NCBI GenBank assembly: GCA_963920665.1
Contig: OY987263.1
Coordinates: 32,228,547 to 32,292,546, forward strand
Length of the DNA: 64,000 nt
From: Straminergon stramineum
Lineage: Eukaryota; Streptophyta; Bryopsida; Hypnales; Calliergonaceae
Reading direction: 5' to 3'
The notes beneath the pieces are model-generated. The model had not been told where the DNA came from, searched no databases, and worked only from the letters and a program-made list of their open reading frames with translations. Within the stretch, counting starts at the first letter, position 1; every line of letters starts with the position of its first letter. The position numbers were made by a program, and so were the translations under genes. Below are positions 12,401 through 23,769 of this stretch, piece by piece.

Positions 12401-15333
12401 TCTCATATTCGAAGCCATTCTCCTCAGGGCTTGGAAGTGTCGATTCGTGGAAGGGTTTCCGACGATGAGGGAGAGGGATCAAGGACAGTGCTTATAACTG
12501 CACCGCCTATACTGTCAAGAGTACAAGCTTCTCCAACTCATATTCGAAGCCGTTCTCCAAAAGGCTTGGAGGTTTCGATTTCCTCTAAGGACAAGAAACG
12601 TAACGGTGCACCTGACTCGCCTAGGAGACATGTAGTGATGTATGAGGCAAGGAATGAGCAATCCACCACTCCAGTATTAAGATCGAAGATTATCAGGCCA
12701 GTGAAAGAGGGTGTACAATCTCGATCTGGCAGAGGGATTCAACAAGATCGTAAGAGATGTGCTGACAGGAGCCCCGATGGGCGATTGCTAATTCAGGAAC
12801 AGGGTCCGGAAATAGGTGAAAATCGTCCTGGCAAACCATGTACAGATTTGCGCGAATTACTAACTCGACCAAATCTTAAAAGATTGAAGTCTTCAACGAA
12901 TGAGTCGGCTAAAAAGTTGCTGAGTAAACCAATGGGTCCTCCTGTTGATTCTGGAGGGAAAATCGCGAAAAATGATGTGTTATCAAATGGAATTTTGAAA
13001 AAGGACTTAGAGAAAGGTTTGCCTCCCCCCAGCAAGAAACATTCCACAATTTCCTTAGGTCCCCAGAATGTAGCAATTTCCAAGGATCTCGTGACACCGG
13101 AAAGAGCAGGTTATGTCCAAGAGTCAAGGAAAAATGCTAAAACAATAGGGCCCGTTAACGGTGTACAGGGAAATCTCAAGAGTGCTTCTGTTTGTGCCGA
13201 TGATAGAATCCAATCGCTGACAGCATCAGGAAGTCATTGTGTAAACCCTAAGCCAATGGTAGTGGGGAACAAGGGAAGGGAGGTAATTGAAGCTTGCCGA
13301 AGCGAAAATGCTTTAAATAATATGGACCTCAAAACGGCCAACGGTGACGGTGTTGGCAGTTGTGTACAAATGTCTACAAGCTCATCGGTGAAGTCGGGGA
13401 TGGTACACAACTTAGGCGATGTAATTACGGAGTCAAATTTGGGCGATCAATCGAAGGATGGAGGACTAGATATTTATGTATCTCTTACCGTTGAAGAAGC
13501 GAAAATTGGAAGTCAGACTGACTCTCGAATAGTGTCAGAGAACGAAAGTGGGATGGAAGGTGTTGTCAGGTGCATTCTTGGAAAGAGATCTAGAGAAAGC
13601 AGTCAACACGAATCTACTCTGGATTCTTCTATGACAGCCCAAGCACCAAAGGCTGAAAGGTCTGTTCAGCAGCAGAAAGAGGGACCGAAAGATAGTCATG
13701 CTGAAAATTCTTTACCAAAGGTGTCTTCGTCTCCGGCAAATGTTCCTGAAACTCTTCAAGAAAGGAAGAATGCAACTCGTATTGCTTCAGCAGAGGGACA
13801 GTATCTTACTTCTCAAGCACAGTCAAGTAACGGAAGTTTTAAGATGGAAAATCTCAGCGAAGGGGAAAACCGACTAGATCATGTGGATTTATTACCGACA
13901 AACTTTGTACCTCTGAATGGAGCTCTTCCTGTAGTTGGTACTGTTATCACGGGCAATACTGGCGACATGCAACATCGGGATTGCAAGAGGCACAGAGCTG
14001 AAAAGGAGAGTGGTCCATCAAGTCCTGTACATAAGTTGAGCAAGGTTGGACAGAATGATGCGGGCTGCTCGTATGTCACACCGGAGGTGTCAACGCCCAC
14101 CAGCGGAGGTGATATACGGGAAAAAATCCCCCAGAAGTATGGTGTAGATTATAATACGCCCTTACAAACCTTATCTAACTCATTGCTTTCTTTGAAACCA
14201 GGAAACCAGTGGAATTCTAGAACTTTACGATACGGTAGACCTCGCAGTGCAGATGCTTTAGCAAATCATGGAAATATATCTTCAAAATCAGGGTGTGAGC
14301 CTACAAGCGCGTCAGGCAAATCTCAGCTAAATGTTGTAAGTGCGATAATTGAGGAAGAGAGTGTGTATAGTGGTGGGCAGGACTATGAGAGGCAGCCTGA
14401 GAGTTCGAATGGAACAGAAACATCCAGAACAGTTGGGAGCCTCAGAGCTCAACATCCATTGTTGGTCTGCGAGCTTGGAAATCCAGGTGGTTTACCCCTA
14501 GATGGGAAGACGATTAAAGTAGATACACTGGATGAGAGTCGTAGAAAAGACCAGCCAAGCAGGGTTGCTGCTGTTGCGCAAGAGTCCATGTTGGCCGCAG
14601 AGACCGACTCAATTACTAGGCTAGAGAGATTTCAATCTCTGAATACTGCACCGAATCCAACATCTGGTGACCTCAAAACAATCGAATTCGGGAAGGAAAA
14701 AATTGCGACTGTGAACGGCCTGGCTAAGGATGAGTTGCAAGTGGCTAGTAAGATCTGCCCTACCGATGGCTTACCTTCAAAGGAAATCATGCAACCAACA
14801 ATGATTGCATGTAACGGAGGAGGAGCGCATCCAAGTTTTCTGCCATGCATGCCTCATAGGGCTAATGCCGCTCAAGGTGCAAGGGCTCCTATTGAAGATG
14901 ATATTCAGCATTGCTTGGATTCAACGAGCAGAGGTAGATTTTGTTATGTTGTCTAGGATGGCAGTTTTCATGTCATTTCAGGAACTTAATCATCTCTTTC
15001 CCAGACTCTTTTAGTATGGTTATGTCATTGCATTACTTAATATTAATCTCCTATTCTGTCCCAGGATAACTTCACTGAATTCTTCATGCAGGTTTTCCAT
15101 CGGCATGCATCAGCACAGCATCCCTGTCCTACTGTTCTGGCGCTTCGGGGGAGGCAAAACTGGAGATTAACATCCCTATTGAGGAGGAAGAACTGGAAAT
15201 TTGTCTCCCAATTGAGGAGGATGAGGAGGTGGATGCGGTCCCTGAGGATCAGATACGACGTTTGTGGGGAAGCTCTAACAGAGACATCACGCCTTGGAAA
15301 TTGCTCCAGAAGAATACATCACAAGATACGTAA
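9473..15333 (+). CDS. DCD-domain (Development and Cell Death) protein, about 1,180 aa
   Basis: Six exons: 9473-9745, 10263-10400, 10763-10879, 11476-11604, 12296-14933, 15092-15333. All junctions keep frame. Exons 1-4 build a DCD domain at about residues 63-190. Its landmarks are GMIFGCTNETFAECMDRELFGLP, then GASLFLFNF, LHGIFEATSHGG and KFPAQ, then the FFLNGAQVCRLKTLF block that ends such domains. DCD proteins are plant-specific and linked to stress, development and programmed cell death. Exon 5 (879 codons) is rich in Ser, Lys, Gly and Asn with no fold I recognise. It opens with two 45-codon-spaced copies of an SRV-PLSHIRSHSP-GLEVSI-like unit. The last exon adds an acidic segment (IPIEEEELEICLPIEEDEE) and RRLWGSSNRDITPWKLL. 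Donors after exons 2 and 3 (GTTTAT, GTTAAT) are weak, and alternative splicing is possible. If exon 5 is not spliced at 14933, the protein ends at 14956 instead. Nuclear or condensate function is inference. Confidence 0.85.
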
Positions 15334-16320
15334 GACGTTAATCATTCTTCATCAGCAATCCTGGACTTCTATGGCAAAATCCTGCATAACGGATGTTCAA
15401 CACGTATTTGCTGCTACGCCATACTCGGAGGCCCCTCTGTGACCCTAACTTTCTTCTGCATCCATTTCACGAAGATGAGATGCTGAGGATCACCCAAGAC
15501 AATGTCGAAATTTTTCAAGACTCTTCACCACCGTAATTGTATTCTCTTAATCCCATGAAGCAACGTGGGTTTTTGGTTTGGAATGGTATTCACTCTGGAC
15601 CTGAGCTGCTACTTCTCCCAGGAATGTATCAGCCTGCTTTGTAGTCCTCATCGAATGGATTAGATTCACTCATGTGAATTTGGTCTGCACGTTCACTTTT
15701 GTACTGTATTTTTTTCAGCCTGTAACTATCAACAGGCAAATTTAGAGAGAGAGATTAAAGCTGGGCGTTAGGTTCCTTGGTATGTTCTAGGACAGCATAA
15801 TCTCAACCTTGATTTTCCAAGCTTGTGGACTAGCAGAGATAGCGTCCGAGTAATAGTTGCTGCTTAGGTCAACAAGTTGCCTCAGTTTGGAAACTCTTTA
15901 TAGTGGCCACGAGGAGCGCAACTGACATGAACTTGCACGTTGGCGAAGCGCATGCTTCAAGACAATCAAAGATGTGTTTTTGAGCAGACGCTTTCTGAAT
16001 AAAGTCTTTGTATTCTTTGAAGTTAAGTTGCAGTCAATACTTACAAAAGGGTCTTTTTCCAAAGATCCTCAGCTCAGAAAAGTGAACCTTGATGATGTAC
16101 ATTGGTCCTTGCTACTGGTCCTTACAGATTCTTGTTCCGAGCTGATTGATCCAGGTCACACAAAATTGTGATTCAGCTCAAGGTGGGGCGAACTGATGAC
16201 TTGCCCAGGAACACCTGAGGAATCACTATAGCACCGGTAAGCGTTCTCATCCTCACTGCTTTGATTGCTTTCTACAAACGGAGATTAATTGCAGGAATGA
16301 GAGTGCAATCTAAGCTACTA
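15334..16320. other. 3' regions of the convergent DCD and GIF genes
   Basis: The DCD gene (plus) and GIF gene (minus) end about 1 kb apart, tail to tail. The space has gene-like base composition and no conserved reading frame, so it is probably the two 3' UTRs. A T-run near 15710 and AATAAAG near 16000 are candidate 3'-end signals for the plus-strand gene. Overlapping transcript ends are possible. Confidence 0.4.
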
Positions 16321-19300
16321 CTACAGGCTGCTTCCATCTGAGCCCTTGAGATATGAAGCCTCGGAGTCGTCGTTACCGTGGCCGTTACCGCCATCCCCCA
16401 GGTCAGCCCCACCTCCACCGTGCATGTCGCCCTGCATCGTCATGCCCATTGGGTTCCCGTCCCTTCCACCGTCAGAGTAGTTCGGAGAGGCTTGGGACCC
16501 ATTACCGCCCATTCCACGGTCGTTGGTCATCATGTGGATGGATCCCCCTCCACCCGAGAGCAAGCTCTGTTGGCTGTAGAACGATTGCTGGGAAGCTTGC
16601 TGGCTTTGCTGCAGGTAGGAGGGAATCATGGTTGTGTTTCGTTGGGCCATCATTTGGAGTTGTTGCTGCTGTTGCATGTATTGTTGCGCGGGTTGCATGG
16701 ACGGCGCTGGTGCTTGCATCTGACAGTCGATATGATTCTCAAGAAATTGGATTAGTACTTAAATATTGCAACACCAAACCGTGCTGTTGAAATGATTCTC
16801 ATATCTTTCCTCAGCCCTTGGAAGCGTCTGCCCTTTACCTTGAGAGTCAGCCTTCCAAGGTGGGCTGGCTTGCCAAACCCAAATTTTAGTAAGCGTTCTT
16901 TCAGCTCCTCTTGGCCCTTTGCTATGCTATTAATGGAAAAAAGCACGTGAAGGTAGAAACGTTAGCCAAGCATTTGATAGAATCAGAGTGACGGGGTTGG
17001 ATTTTTTGGGTGCTGGGGTGCAGCACTGAGCCTCTAAGAATGCTATGTCTTGTGCTTGCCTATCAGCTCTAAAGCGTCTGAAATTGATTTCTAAGTTTCG
17101 CATGAATGTTGTACCTGTGAGGACTGACCCCCTTGTGGTTGAGCATCAGCTATGGCAGCCAGGTACATGAGATTCTGCTGCAGCTTTGCTTGATACCTGC
17201 TATGGCACATAAGTTTAAGATAATTAGCAGAGTGGATATGTATATGAACTGGTGTCAAAACTCGTTATAACTGAATGAAAATATTTTCGTCACGTACGTT
17301 GCACATTCATTGAGCTTGCCGAGATTTTGATTGTCGAGGATGGCAAGAATCAGCTGCTTGTTCTCGTCCAAGTACTGCACCAGGAGAAACGTTGTCCGTG
17401 TTAGACAGGATCATTACATTCTTTAACAGTGATAGAACTCACCTTCAGTATAGATGGCAACTGAAACAATGATTCGAGAGACTTTTGGGGTTAAGATTTG
17501 ACCATAGGATCTTGCACTAGACTACACAAGGATAAGAATATGTGGAAGAAATTTTTAGAAACTTTGATGATGTAGAACGCAAAATATTTATGTTTAAATG
17601 AAGAAAATAGGTTTATTTGCACCTTGTGATTAGATTTAAAGAATTTGAATCTTCTTAGCTTAAAAGTTTTGCATTACTAATTTTAAAATTTTATGTAGAA
17701 GAATTGAGTTGAAAATTCATAAACAAAAAATTGACAACCCTCTAATCCTTTTATTTTCATTTTTTTTCTCAAATTTTTTTAAAATCAAATTCATAAATGA
17801 ACCCAATTAGATATTTTTTCCAGAAGATGCTCGATTTTTTTCAAAAGAAGAAGCTCCATAACACTTTCACATCACTAATCCAAATGGAATGAATCAATGC
17901 TTTCCATTTAAACAAAAATTTATAATCTACAAGAAACAAATTTTACAAAAATTTACTTCAATTTTTTGTGAAATTTGTTTTGCTACTCTCAAGCACCAAT
18001 TGAAATAAAAACAATATTCTTAGAAAACTAACTTGTTTCTCTATCATATAAAAAAGTTTCAAAAAATCACAACAAAAATTGAGATTGTAGGAACCTACCC
18101 CAAATCCATTTTGTCTTCCTTAGGGAGAAAGGGACTTTGATGATTAAGAAGCAATCAAGAATGAAAATTATTTGATGAATGACTCTTAGCTTTTCCATGG
18201 AAATAAAGAATGCACGTATTCATCCAATCAATGGTTAAGTGCATGTGCAATGGCCATGGTGATAGGCCATCCATTTAGAGGTTAATTACAAGTGTTTAAA
18301 TGAAATACAAGTTAAGATTTGTATTAGTACATGAATACCTCATCTCCCCAATATAGCAATATTCTCAACTAATTATTCACTCTCTAATCATCTTGTCCTT
18401 CTCATTGCTATATGGCATAGGACCTTAGATGAGGAAAGAGAGGAGATTCCTTAAAGAGTCATATTTTGATCCTCACTCTCTTTGAAAGAACCATAGACTT
18501 CCAAGATTTGACAGTCTTGCTGTAGTTCAGACGAGAGGGTTGCGTCCGATAACCGACTAAGTTACGCTTACGGCCAGAGTCCAGGTATCGAACTAAGTTA
18601 GTACGTACTTCCTCTTACTGTATCCCCATAACAACATTGCCACGTGTTTATGGCTCTTGAGTGTTTCCCTCTTGGGCAGAGCTCCAAAATGAAGCCCTGA
18701 CGATTGGCAAGGAAGCCAGATGCTGTCTCTCACCTTTGCAGAGACGGAAAGAATAAACAATTGCTCCCAATGTCAGGAGGAGTACCACGAAGTTACAGGC
18801 ACCGCGCAGAGACGGACTCTAACATCTGACACCAGGTCCGTCGGTATCTAGAAGGCTTCCAACTCTCGTTAACCAAGAAGCAAAAGCGTTGTTATCGAAA
18901 CTAAATCCGACGTGCAGAAGGTAAATCTTCCTTGAAAACCGGATTTATCATCTACTTAATTTCAGTCCTGGGCAGTTCTGGGCTTCGGTCAGGGGCACGC
19001 AGGCGGGGGATGTAACTTAATTAGGCCCGAAAGTAGAGATCGCCCAGGTCCACACTCGTGCTCACCGAAAACTCGAGGAACTTAAATCCGGGTTCTAGTC
19101 CACATTATGGGGTGATTGGATGATTTGGGGTGACTGTCAAGGTGAGTTTTCTATTGCCTGAGCTTCTGTTAACTTACAGAGAGTGGTTCAGTCAGTCTTT
19201 GACTTCTCCAGTAACTTAGTTTTGGACCCTGCGTCCGTGGCATCAGAGTCTCGACCCGTAGCTACGTAGACAGGCCTCACCTTTTGCAGTTGAACATTTC

Positions 19301-20170
19301 AGTGCTGAAATGTGCAACTGAAACAGATAAGAGTTAGTTTAAAGATCAGTGGTGGTTTTTCATTATCTTCCTGAAGAGACGTGTCAAGGACTGGTTACTC
19401 CTCCAAGGACTTAACCGTTGATTTGCCAACGTGTCAACAGTGATCGTCTATTGACGGCATGATCGACCGTAGATGGGTCCCAGAAGTCCAGTATTCCGTA
19501 GTAGAAGTTTAAAACTTCGAAGAACTGAATGCCAGGAATTGAACCTTTTCTACGTACCAGAGCTTGCTATAGTACTTCTACACGGAGTATCGTATGCTCA
19601 GTAATCGATCGAGATTTTAAACTCTAAAGGCTCCAGCGTTTATATGTACAACCTGCAACCCTGGTACAGTTATGGCTACGAGGCTGTGTAGAAATCGAAG
19701 ACTTTAAATGTCAATTTGACTGAGAAGTTAGAGCCTTTACATGATGTTGAATAACTTACTGGGAACAGGGATTAACGGCTCTGTAACGACCGTTACTAAT
19801 CAGAACATCGATTTGACTCCAGCAAATGAAGGCATGGGTATGTGTATGTCTCCTCAAACTAAGAGCCTAACCATTGCTAGTACTAACTCAGCAATGGTGG
19901 CAACCAACACTGCTTGCCAAAGTGTCTGGAAAGTATACTAGAGGCTACTAGGATGTACTGAAACCGTTAGGGTGATTGGATAACCCCCGTGTTAAGCAAA
20001 AATCACGTCCTTACAAATGTTAAAATGCATTTAATGACGGAACTAGTATCCTCTACAGTATGTGGTTAAACACTATCAAACTGAAGGTGCAGCAACTCAG
20101 CAACGCATACCTTCTGAATGAGTTCTGTGGTGATGTTGGAACTAGAATACGTCGCCATGTGCTGCATCAT
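16321..20170 (-). CDS. GIF: GRF-interacting factor (GIF/ANGUSTIFOLIA3, SSXT family), 205 aa
   Basis: Four exons on the minus strand: 20170-20111, 17374-17298, 17196-17115, 16719-16321. The protein starts MMQHMATYSSSNITTELIQK, then continues YLDENKQLILAILDNQNLGK and LNECATYQAKLQQNLMYLAA. This is the SNH/SSXT domain (about residues 12-70), which binds the QLQ domain of GROWTH-REGULATING FACTORS and tethers SWI/SNF chromatin remodelling. The C-terminus is a Gln/Met-rich stretch (residues about 75-125) followed by a Gly/Asn/Asp-rich tail ending YLKGSDGSSL, as in other plant GIFs. The exon 1/2 junction falls exactly between IQK and YLDEN. A TAA in frame four codons upstream fixes the start at the paired ATGs. 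Intron 1 is 2.7 kb and contains a degraded TTAA-type transposon; the other introns are short. Plant GIFs are nuclear co-activators of leaf and meristem cell proliferation. Whether other paralogues exist cannot be judged here. Confidence 0.92.
17487..18285. mobile_element. degraded TTAA-type element inside GIF intron 1
   Basis: It is bounded by GGGG-TTAA (17487-17494) and TTTAGAGG-TTAA (about 18276-18285). Internal DNA resembles the intergenic family: GACCATAGGATCTTG, then a segment like CTAATCCAAATGGAATGAATC, matching CATTAATCAAAATGGAATGA in the 43- and 62-kb copies. It is very AT-rich compared with the flanking intron. The ends are eroded, so the exact borders are uncertain. Confidence 0.45.
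18300..20110 (-). other. distal part of GIF intron 1, unusual composition
   Basis: From about 18.5 kb the intron loses its AT-richness and looks like ordinary unique DNA. It contains TGGCATCAGAG at about 19238. This resembles the initiator-methionine tRNA primer-binding site of LTR retrotransposons (TGGTATCAGAG), but no LTR pair was found. A 66-codon open frame at 19741-19941 (plus) has no recognised motif. An alternative promoter or an old insertion is possible; neither is shown. Confidence 0.3.
19287..19320. repeat. 34-bp near-perfect palindrome in GIF intron 1
   Basis: CAGTTGAACATTTCAG is followed by TG and then CTGAAATGTGCAACTG. The two 16-base arms are complementary except at one position, giving a compact hairpin with a 2-base centre. 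It could be a protein-binding palindrome or a foldback relic. The copy number elsewhere is unknown. Confidence 0.5.
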
Positions 20171-21780
20171 GTCGAATTATCTGTTCTCCACTTCTCCTAC
20201 ACAAATTCCAACAGTCGTCTATTTAGCTTTCGTCCTGCCTTTTAATGCATAGCTCAGAAATAATTAGAGGGTCACAAAGCACACAAAGACAGTTAATCAA
20301 CTTCTTGCACAGTCTGCAAGAAATCATTACGGCAAAATTTAGGAACTGGGCTAGCCAGATTTCAATATATTACAAGGTCATTGAAATTGCAGAGTACTTT
20401 GAAAACAGGGAGCCCCCGAATTATACCACGTTGTGCACGTGCATGCACCAAATTCCATTGTCTCTCAAACCGAGCGGCTAGTGCTAGTCACATTCGTTAC
20501 ATATCACAAAACCGGCCCATTTGAGAAGAACTCTCATCTAGAAACCGAAGTGGTTTAGGAGCCCAGACACTTGTCTGAAGCCTCAAATCTAAACTCAACC
20601 AAGATTTCAGAGCTTCAAGGCTTCAGTTGGGCAACTCAAAACACTCGAGAGTCCTAATTTTCAGCACTTGAAACGTAATGAATATGACGTTGAGGACACG
20701 AGTGTAGCCAAATAGGCTACAAAGGTAGAACGTCCTTGTTTCCCTGTCCATTTCTAGAGATATTTTTTTCTCGAACCTACGGAAGTAGTTGCATGTAAAC
20801 CAAAAGCTTATCAATCTGTACAAGCTCTCATTAAGCAAAGAACAAATTTGATGGCTGCACACGCTCATATTATTTAACCTAGGCTTGGCAGAGTCAAAAG
20901 CTGCAAATTAATATACAGAAAAAACTGCAGATTCTCGATGAAAAAGTCTGACGGAAGATCCAGTGCACCTGAGGAATTTTGCCTCACACGTGCTCGCACG
21001 CTTCGATGATCTACTCTTTTCGAACTTGCGGTACAGACTACTCACAGACGACGAGTCGAAGAAACTCTACAAAATGTTTTGAAAACATCACTTCCCCACA
21101 AGAAACGCAACAAGATGGCTCTTGCAATCTCCTAAGCTCTAGATAATATAATATCACTGTCTCCCAATTGTAAATCTGGCGAAACTGAAATCAAGACCTC
21201 CAGTATAACTCCACTGCTCTTTCACTAAACTGATCCAATTACAGCTGGAGTCAAGCTCCACTTTGCGATTTCAACCTAATGCAACAAAGTGGCGATAACA
21301 AAACGAAACTCACGGGCAATACCGACTTTCGGCATTCTCTAATGTTCGTGAAACCAAAAGAAAAAGCCAACATTTTGCAATACAAGCACACTTGCAACAG
21401 CATATTGAGCTAGCGTTCCAGCTGATATTGCATTAGTTTCACAGATTCTCTCTCCATAGTCTGAAAATTGGCGAAGAAATCAAAAAGAAGAAGAGATGAG
21501 TACTAACAAAGCATACAAAAAGAAGGCGTTCGGACAACACACTGACACAAAACCTCAATGGAAAGAAATCCCTGCCCATCTGGTGCTGGCAACAAAAACT
21601 TATTAGTCATTCTGTCAACATGGCCAGGCTTGGTGGGAGCCAGTGTAGACTCGGCGGGGGAGTGAAGACTTAACGTAGCAGCTACCTTGATAGCCGCAAC
21701 AAACCCGGCGACAAAAAGTAAGTCTCTCTTTTTCTAAAAGGCGTGGAACCTTGTGATTCGGAAGTCTCGGCAGGCCTGCA
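20171..21780 (-). other. predicted 5' leader of the GIF gene
   Basis: This stretch separates the GIF start codon from a TATA-like box at 21781-21790. It has gene-like composition and no conserved protein. A possible 5'-UTR intron acceptor is the pyrimidine-rich tract before TTTTCAG near 21461 (minus strand). Several out-of-frame ATGs occur, so upstream ORFs are likely if the whole stretch is exonic. Confidence 0.35.
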
Positions 21781-21790
21781 TATATTTATA
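21781..21790 (-). promoter_or_regulatory. TATA box candidate for the GIF gene
   Basis: On the minus strand the sequence reads TATAAATATATGCAGG, a good plant TATA box with normal spacing to a start site near 21750. It is the only strong TATA-like motif I noticed between the GIF ATG and the next repeat. Nothing else in the sequence confirms the start site. Confidence 0.45.
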
Positions 21791-23040
21791 CAAAATTATA
21801 TGCGGCCGCCCACTGTTTCATGACGCCGATATTCCTCCACCTCCAAATTTGCTACGGATGATTCTACAGTGAGCACGACATAAATGGACACCGAAAAGGG
21901 TCGCGAATTCCGAACGACTAGGCTTAATTTAGTAAACTGAGATACTTCCACCGATATCAACCGCTGTTGAAAGAAACCGAGCTAGCTATAAGAACCTTGT
22001 AATGCAACATTGTGTTCTTTAGCTCGTCACTCTGTGAATTGAACTACAGCATTGGAAACACATCCTTCTCTGTCTATCTGTTGGCAAAAAACGAAAGCCA
22101 CTGTTACATTTAAAAGTGCTGAGCGCCGAAAACAGCAGACTTCGCCCTGCACTGGTTCCTTCTTATACTGGATTTTTGCCTTCTACTGTTGCAAACTTGT
22201 AGCAACTGATTGCCTTGCTCGCTCCTCACAATGAAATCCTCGCATTATTATCTTCAACCTTCTCAACGTTTGGATGGACATATGATACGGCTGCCGCTTC
22301 ATATTTCTTTTACAGACATAACCTACCCACCTAATGTACCAATTTCTACCTTTCGGATTGCCGAAAGCCAGGTTGTAATTACCGAAACTGTCGACTTGGG
22401 ATTACCGAAACGCTTGTGAAGCTACAACAGTCGCAAGGTCGTCACTTGGCTACTCGTACAGATAGCCAGGAGAATTGATTAAAATGGAAGGAGTAACCCC
22501 CAACAGCTAGAAGAAACGTAACAAACTCTATCACTGCAAAAGAACGGTGCGAGAGCAGGCTAGCTACGACCGGAACGAAAGCCATCTGTGTGTCAGCTAG
22601 CAAGCAAGAAAGCCAGACCACCTGCAAGTGTGAAGATAGACACAAAGCCAAAGCTGCAAGGTGAGTACTAGCATTGCACTCAGAAGCAGACTGAGGTACT
22701 GGTCTGTCCACGCTGATGATATATGTGTGGAGCTTTCTGGGCAAATATTTACCTAAGCTAGCTAGTCAATACATCGTTCGTGGAGGTTGGAAGCAGCTAG
22801 AGCGAGAGAGCTTGCCTGGCTGCAATGGACTAGAAGTGGGGAGTACTGGGGTTGCAGCAGCAGGACTTGCTGAAGGTGAGGAGGCCCGTGAGGAGTAGAC
22901 GCTGTGGGTGTGGGTTTCTCTCTGTGAAGGCAGGCGCGGCTAGCTGGTGCAGTGACGTTGAGTTGCAGCAGAGGGACTGAACAAGAGACGAGGAGACTGC
23001 AGCCAGGAGGCCTTAAGAAGTCTCTGAGTTCACTTCTCTG
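21791..23040. other. upstream region of GIF, no supportable gene
   Basis: Composition is moderate to GC-rich near 22.7-23.2 kb. Three nearby copies of a short motif like TTGCCGAAAG/TTACCGAAAC occur at about 22357-22412. Open frames of 60-100 codons exist on both strands but carry no recognised domain. Confidence 0.3.
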
Positions 23041-23200
23041 GTGCAGCCCTGCCTAGCCTCTGCGTGGGTGCTCTTGCTGCCGGTTCATAACTTCCTGGTG
23101 CAGCCCTGCCTAGCCTCTGCGTGGGTGCTCTTGCTGCCGGTTCATAACTTCCTGGTGCAGCCCTGGCTGCCTCTGCCGCGGTGCTCTTGCTGCCGGGGTT
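23041..23200. repeat. 57-bp minisatellite, two identical units plus a partial third
   Basis: Units start GTGCAGCCCTGCCTAGCC at 23041 and 23098 and are identical; a third, diverged and partly deleted, starts at 23155. The period of 57 is a multiple of three, so plus-strand frame 1 stays open through it (VQPCLASAWVLLLPVHNFL repeated). No start context, homologue or splice partner supports translation. The repeat is GC-rich against AT-rich surroundings and lies about 1.3 kb upstream of the GIF TATA box. Confidence 0.8.
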
Positions 23201-23570
23201 CAAAGCCTGGACTGGCCGTAGAGGATATGATCGCCGCCTCCTATGAAATTGGAGGGTAGAAACACCGAAAAGCGACTCACACTTTTTCTGCTCCCATTAT
23301 CGCAAAGGTCGAATGATCAAAACAGATGAGGTTATTCCAAAACTGGTTGCAAATGCAATCCAAGTGGTTTCGTAATTTTTGGACAGTCTAGTGATATTCT
23401 GTAGATTTTCAAAATTGAAAACAAAGGGGAGCCTATATGTATCACTATACTTGATGTGTATTTATATCATTGAAATTGAATAGAGAAAGGGAGAGAGAAT
23501 ATAAAGGAGATCAACCATTTCCGACCAGACTCCCATTCTCATAGTTTAGATTGTAGAATTTCTTATTAGT

Positions 23571-23765
23571 TGTGGTGTAGGGGACAGCTCTCAAAGAGCA
23601 AGACCAACATAGGCAATAGATATGTCTAAGAAATGTACATTGAAAGCATACAATGCGGTGTAGGTGACAACTCATGAAGAGCAAGACCAACAAAGGTAGT
23701 AGAAATGTCGGAGAAATATACATTGAAAGCATATGATGATCAGAACATGTACATTGAAAGCCACA
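23571..23765. repeat. diverged tandem repeat, period 83 bp
   Basis: The unit beginning TGTGGTGTAGGGGACA at 23571 recurs as TGCGGTGTAGGTGACA at 23654. Both carry AGAGCAAGACCAACA and TACATTGAAAGCATA. A fragment of a third unit (ATGTACATTGAAAGCC) follows near 23745. It is non-coding. Confidence 0.7.
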
Positions 23766-23769
23766 ACGA

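Noticed and set aside
16353..16790. Plus-strand ORFs of 125-145 codons opposite the GIF last exon
   Set aside because: They are antisense shadows of the Gln/Gly-rich GIF coding exon and match no family.
19230..19260. LTR-retrotransposon primer-binding site (TGGCATCAGAG)
   Set aside because: No flanking long terminal repeats, polypurine tract or gag-pol remnant could be found; the match is short.
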